A DNA stretch of 23,311 bases from a virus, in IMG/VR virus record IMGVR_UViG_3300044998_001400, positions 1-23,311 of that record, one strand, 5' to 3'. The notes beneath the pieces are model-generated. The model did no database searches and was not told the DNA's origin. It saw only the letters and a program-made list of their open reading frames with translations. This document shows positions 20,258 to 23,311 of this stretch, piece by piece. Numbering within the stretch: the first letter of the stretch is position 1; each line of letters opens with the position of its first letter. The position numbers and the translations under genes are program-made.

Positions 20258-21123
20258 TGGCACGTTCGATTAAGGTAATATATGATGAGATAGTTAATGA
20301 GATACAAACATTCTCTTCATTAGCTAATTTGCAGGCAAACATACACAGTTCTCAAACCTTTCTTGCTGATATTACAACGTCTTCAAAGGTTGCAATTTGG
20401 CGTTTGTGGGTGTGGGTAATTTCGTTCGCTATATATACACATGAGCTTGTTTTTGACGAACATAAACGAGAGGTTGAAGAAATTGCTGCGTCATCAAGGC
20501 CGGGAACTGTTAGGTGGTATCAAGAGGAGATGTTTAAATTTCAATACGGATATTCACTATCGTACTTAAATGGTAAATATCAATACATAACAGATGATGA
20601 ATCAGCTAAGATAATAAAGCGTTGTGCCGTAATTGAAACTGGAGGACAGGTAAGGATAAAGGTTGCAAAAGTTGTTTCAAGCGTAGTAACGCCATTGTCT
20701 GCTCCTGAATTATCGGCAGCACAGGCTTATTTATCGCTAATTCAGTATGCTGGAGTGAACACAGCCTTAATAAGTGGGCCTGCGGATTTGCTTAAAATAA
20801 TCTATAAAGTTTATTACGATCCTTTAGTGCTTAATGCAAACGGTTCTCTTATATCAGACCCTGCTATTTTTCCCGTTGAGGCTGCGATTAATAATTATAT
20901 TAGCTCATTGCCCTTTAACAGTAAGTTAGTATTAACTTATCTTACAGATGCAATTCAGTCAGCAGAAGGGGTAGTAAATCCCATTCTTGTTGGAGCAGAT
21001 GCTAAATTTGGGTTATTACCATATACTCCTATTGTTGAAGAGTATATTGCTGATGCTGGACACATGCAGGTTGATAACGCATTCCCTTTGTCTCAAACCA
21101 TTCAATATATTCCCAATGTTTAA
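20257..21123 (+). CDS. Baseplate J-like protein (Mu gp47 position)
   Basis: 288 residues. N-terminal helices ('IYDEIVNEIQTFSSLANL', 'AIWRLWVWVISFAIYTHELV', 'PGTVRWYQEEMFKFQYGYSL') lead to a mixed alpha/beta middle ('RCAVIETGGQVRIKVAKVV', 'ALISGPADLLKIIYKVYYD') and a C-terminal 'VEAAINNYISSLPFNSKLVL'. The final segment, in which helix N-Y-I-x-x-L-P-F-N is followed by a strand and A-I-Q-S-x-x-G-V, is typical of baseplate_J. It forms the wedge ring that joins hub to fibres. Assignment is by the C-terminal pattern and gene order; the family is divergent. Confidence 0.65.
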   Translation: MARSIKVIYDEIVNEIQTFSSLANLQANIHSSQTFLADITTSSKVAIWRLWVWVISFAIYTHELVFDEHKREVEEIAASSRPGTVRWYQEEMFKFQYGYSLSYLNGKYQYITDDESAKIIKRCAVIETGGQVRIKVAKVVSSVVTPLSAPELSAAQAYLSLIQYAGVNTALISGPADLLKIIYKVYYDPLVLNANGSLISDPAIFPVEAAINNYISSLPFNSKLVLTYLTDAIQSAEGVVNPILVGADAKFGLLPYTPIVEEYIADAGHMQVDNAFPLSQTIQYIPNV

Positions 21124-21709
21124 TTTAAATTGGTATAATATTATATTGTTTGCGCTACCTTGGTTCAGGCGAACAACCCGGAATATAGATTGGCTTCAAT
21201 CCTTGTGTAGGCCAATAATTCAGCTATACGCAATTTTATTAAATTATAGAGCAAATGTGAATTACAGAATGCGGTTTACTGGTCAAATTGTTTATTTAAC
21301 CCATGCTCTTAATGACAGATTTGATCCGCTTAATCGAGCTATTTATATAGATAACGTTGCGAGCGTTTTCAAGCCATTTGTTTATAATAAACTTGAGGCT
21401 AAGCCTCCGACATATGTTTATAATAAGTGGGTTGCGGGACAAAGCTATTCTTTAAACGACAAGGTTTCTTTTGGTATGTTTATATGGCGATCACTAACTA
21501 ATTCGAATCAAGGAAACACCCCATTTATTGGTAGTTCGCATTGGGCTTTTGATAAGAATAGGTTGTGCATAAAAAATAAAGCTGAATCCCCTGCAGTTGA
21601 TTTTATAGTTTATGTGCCATTTTCATTAAACTTTGACATAAATGAAATGAAAGCACTTATTAACTATTATAAGTTAGCAGGCAAGAGATATTCAATTGTT
21701 AATTATTAA
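21116..21709 (+). CDS. Baseplate/tail protein in gp48 (gpI) position with a carbohydrate-binding-like module
   Basis: 197 residues from ATG 21116 (MFNLNWYNIILFALPWFRRT). The frame is open further upstream, but that part lies inside the previous gene, so the start overlapping its end by eight bases is preferred. Residues 1-95 are aromatic-rich with 'LLNYRANVNYRMRFTGQIVY' and 'HALNDRFDPLNRAIYIDN'. Residues about 100-146 ('YVYNKWVAGQSYSLNDKVSF' ... H-W-A-F-D) again have CBM5/12-like spacing, matching the modules in the gene at 19268. It probably connects wedge to fibre, as Mu gp48 does. The family is not recognised for certain. Confidence 0.6.
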   Translation: MFNLNWYNIILFALPWFRRTTRNIDWLQSLCRPIIQLYAILLNYRANVNYRMRFTGQIVYLTHALNDRFDPLNRAIYIDNVASVFKPFVYNKLEAKPPTYVYNKWVAGQSYSLNDKVSFGMFIWRSLTNSNQGNTPFIGSSHWAFDKNRLCIKNKAESPAVDFIVYVPFSLNFDINEMKALINYYKLAGKRYSIVNY

Positions 21710-21720
21710 AAACAGGTAAG

Positions 21721-22521
21721 ATGAATAAATTAAAATCAGACATTAATGGTGGAATAGAATTTAATTGGGACGATTTTCGTTTTGAACAAAACGCGGTTCG
21801 AGAGGCGATAGAAAAGATATGCGCGGGATTTGAGTCCCCCAATAATAATTCATTTAGATTATTTGGCGCGGATTTAATAAGACAGGGAAGTGTCATTATT
21901 GGGTGGGCGCCCGGTTGGGTAGTTATCAACGGAGAACCATGCGTGACTGACGGTGGCAATTTGAGCGCAATAACTATTGGGAATGGTTATTTTTGGGAAG
22001 TCTTTTCGGTTTTCGACCCTGCAGGGCTAGAACCGATGGAAAATGGACAAACAGCCAACACCTATGAAATTAGGAAGGCAAGAATAGTTGTGCTACCGGT
22101 TGGAAGTGGATTAACTCCGGCAAGCCCATCATTGCCAACAATGCAAGACTTGATACGCCCAAGAAGTATTAGTCACCCTTTTAATTCTTCAGATTATACA
22201 GTAACAGGGGGGAGCTCACCAACATGGACGGTAACGGGCTCTAACGTTAAGACAAAATGGGAGATATTTGGAAAGGTTCTTAAAGCGAGGGTTTCAATTC
22301 TGACATCAAATGTTACCGGGACTCCGGACACTTTTCATATTAAATTACCAACAGGATACGTTGCTGCTAACAATTCGGGGGTAATTGGGTTTGTGTCTGT
22401 TGTAAATTTTGCTCGGTGTTTCATTACTCCGGGAAGTAATATAATTACTGTTCAGACCTTAGGCGGAAGCGTTGGGTCTACTGCAACAATAGAATTTCAA
22501 ATGGATATAGAAGTTAATTAG
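21721..22521 (+). CDS. Tail fibre-like protein with beta-sandwich C-terminus
   Basis: 266 residues. The N-terminus (MNKLKSDINGGIEFNWDDFR) and a domain to about 140 ('GSVIIGWAPGWVVINGEPCV') resemble fibre/adhesin scaffolds of Bacteroidota phages. After a Pro-rich linker at about 140-160, residues 160-266 ('DYTVTGGSSPTWTVTGSNVK', 'KWEIFGKVLKARVSILTSNV', 'TIEFQMDIEVN') read as a jelly-roll tip of the kind that binds receptors. As the last structural gene it is the second fibre candidate besides the one at 1611-3023. Function is inferred. Confidence 0.6.
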   Translation: MNKLKSDINGGIEFNWDDFRFEQNAVREAIEKICAGFESPNNNSFRLFGADLIRQGSVIIGWAPGWVVINGEPCVTDGGNLSAITIGNGYFWEVFSVFDPAGLEPMENGQTANTYEIRKARIVVLPVGSGLTPASPSLPTMQDLIRPRSISHPFNSSDYTVTGGSSPTWTVTGSNVKTKWEIFGKVLKARVSILTSNVTGTPDTFHIKLPTGYVAANNSGVIGFVSVVNFARCFITPGSNIITVQTLGGSVGSTATIEFQMDIEVN

Positions 22522-22522
22522 C

Positions 22523-23311
22523 ATGAAAACACCAATTAGTTATTACGGGGGCAAACAAACATTAGCGTCAAGAATCGTAAACATGATTCCAAATCACAAT
22601 ATGTATGTAGAGCCTTTTATAGGAGGAGGCGCTGTGTTTTTTAAAAAGCCCCAGAGCAATATTGAAGTTATTAATGATACTAATAGAGAACTCATTAATT
22701 TTTACGAGGTTGTAAAAAACGACTTTAATCTTCTTGAAAGAGAAGTAAGGATAAGTTTACACTCACGAGATTTGCACAGAAAAGCATCTGTTATTTATAA
22801 TAACCCCGACATGTTTGATAATATTAAAAGAGCATGGGCTTTTTGGTTATTGTCTTCACAGTCATTTGCATCAATTATTGATAATGCATGGGGGTATGAT
22901 AAAACAAAGAACACAACTACAAAAAAAAATAGTAATAAAAGAGACTCATTTACTGAAGAATATGCAATAAGGCTTCAAAATGTACAAATAGAGTGCACTG
23001 ACGCACTTAGGATTATTAACAGCCGAGATAGAGATGACGCTTTTTTTTATTGCGACCCCCCTTATTATAATAGCAATTGTGGACATTATGATGGATATAC
23101 TATTGACGATTTTGAAAGACTTTTGACAACTCTATCAAAAATCAAGGGGAAGTTTCTATTAAGTTCTTACCCATCTGAAATACTATCAAGATATGTTAAG
23201 GATTTTAATTGGCATCAAAAAAGCATAGAGCTTACAGTATCGGTAGCTAATAACACTTCTAAGGATAGAAAAAAGAAAATAGAGGTTTTTACGGCTAATT
23301 ACTCAATTTAA
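22523..23311 (+). CDS. D12-class DNA N6-adenine methyltransferase (Dam/MboI-type)
   Basis: 262 residues, complete, with its TAA at the last base of the window. Family motifs are in order: 'ISYYGGKQTLASRIV' at 5-19, the AdoMet-binding 'YVEPFIGGGAVFF' at 28-40, 'VINDTNRELINFYEVV' at 49-64, catalytic D-P-P-Y at 178-181 ('FYCDPPYYNSN'), and 'KGKFLLSSYPSE'. D12 enzymes methylate adenine in short sites, often GATC, but specificity cannot be read from sequence alone. It starts one base after the fibre gene's stop, as a late accessory gene, comparable in place to Mu mom. It may shield packaged DNA from restriction; no paired restriction enzyme is visible. Confidence 0.88.
   Translation: MKTPISYYGGKQTLASRIVNMIPNHNMYVEPFIGGGAVFFKKPQSNIEVINDTNRELINFYEVVKNDFNLLEREVRISLHSRDLHRKASVIYNNPDMFDNIKRAWAFWLLSSQSFASIIDNAWGYDKTKNTTTKKNSNKRDSFTEEYAIRLQNVQIECTDALRIINSRDRDDAFFYCDPPYYNSNCGHYDGYTIDDFERLLTTLSKIKGKFLLSSYPSEILSRYVKDFNWHQKSIELTVSVANNTSKDRKKKIEVFTANYSI

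Noticed and set aside
20987-21115. N-terminal extension of the 21116 gene
   Set aside because: It lies inside the J-like gene in another frame and reads as low-complexity Leu-rich shadow; ATG 21116 fits the tight overlap style.
1-23311. Diversity-generating retroelement (known in some Bacteroides Mu-like phages)
   Set aside because: No reverse transcriptase and no adenine-biased template/variable repeat pair was seen near either fibre gene.

Overview
The window looks like the structural half of a temperate, Mu-related, contractile-tailed phage (or prophage) of a Bacteroidota host. This rests on a DUF2586-type tail sheath, a DUF6046-type tail protein, Mu-like head genes (DUF935 portal, Mu F-like minor head, gp36/DUF1320, gpG-type morphogenesis), an AT-rich base composition, and start codons preceded by A-rich stretches rather than Shine-Dalgarno motifs. 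No transposase, integrase, repressor of known family, tRNA or CRISPR is visible, so free phage and prophage cannot be told apart here.

Layout. Positions 1-1400 form a small control/accessory region: the start of a leftward gene cut by the window edge, a frame-disrupted small gene, a perfect-palindrome terminator, and a leader that carries repeats of GCTAACTAT and competing base pairings before a small HTH-like gene and a membrane-anchored DUF2511-like gene. A bidirectional terminator at 1397-1424 separates this from a leftward operon (9276 down to 1408): small and large terminase, gp36-like head completion protein, an 807-residue portal + minor-head + C-terminal nuclease-like fusion, gpG-like morphogenesis protein, a tail-terminator-like protein, a BppU-like small protein and a collagen/beta-propeller tail fibre.

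From a divergent, mirror-symmetric promoter region at about 9281-9414 a rightward operon runs to the window end: prohead protease with a nested scaffold start, a small membrane protein, major capsid, a possible lysis pair (DUF5675 protein and a one-helix membrane protein), tail sheath, tail tube, tail assembly chaperone with a -1 frameshift and a strong stimulatory hairpin, tape measure, hub, spike, wedge and other baseplate proteins, fibre-type proteins, and a D12-class DNA adenine methyltransferase.

Together the two operons package DNA through a portal into a protease-matured capsid and build a contractile tail of roughly 90 nm (from a 614-residue ruler). The points most worth a second look are the shared divergent late promoter, the GCTAACTAT leader, the three-part portal fusion, the frameshift signal, the signal-peptide-like start of the capsid protein, and the marked scarcity of GATC in a genome that carries an adenine methylase.
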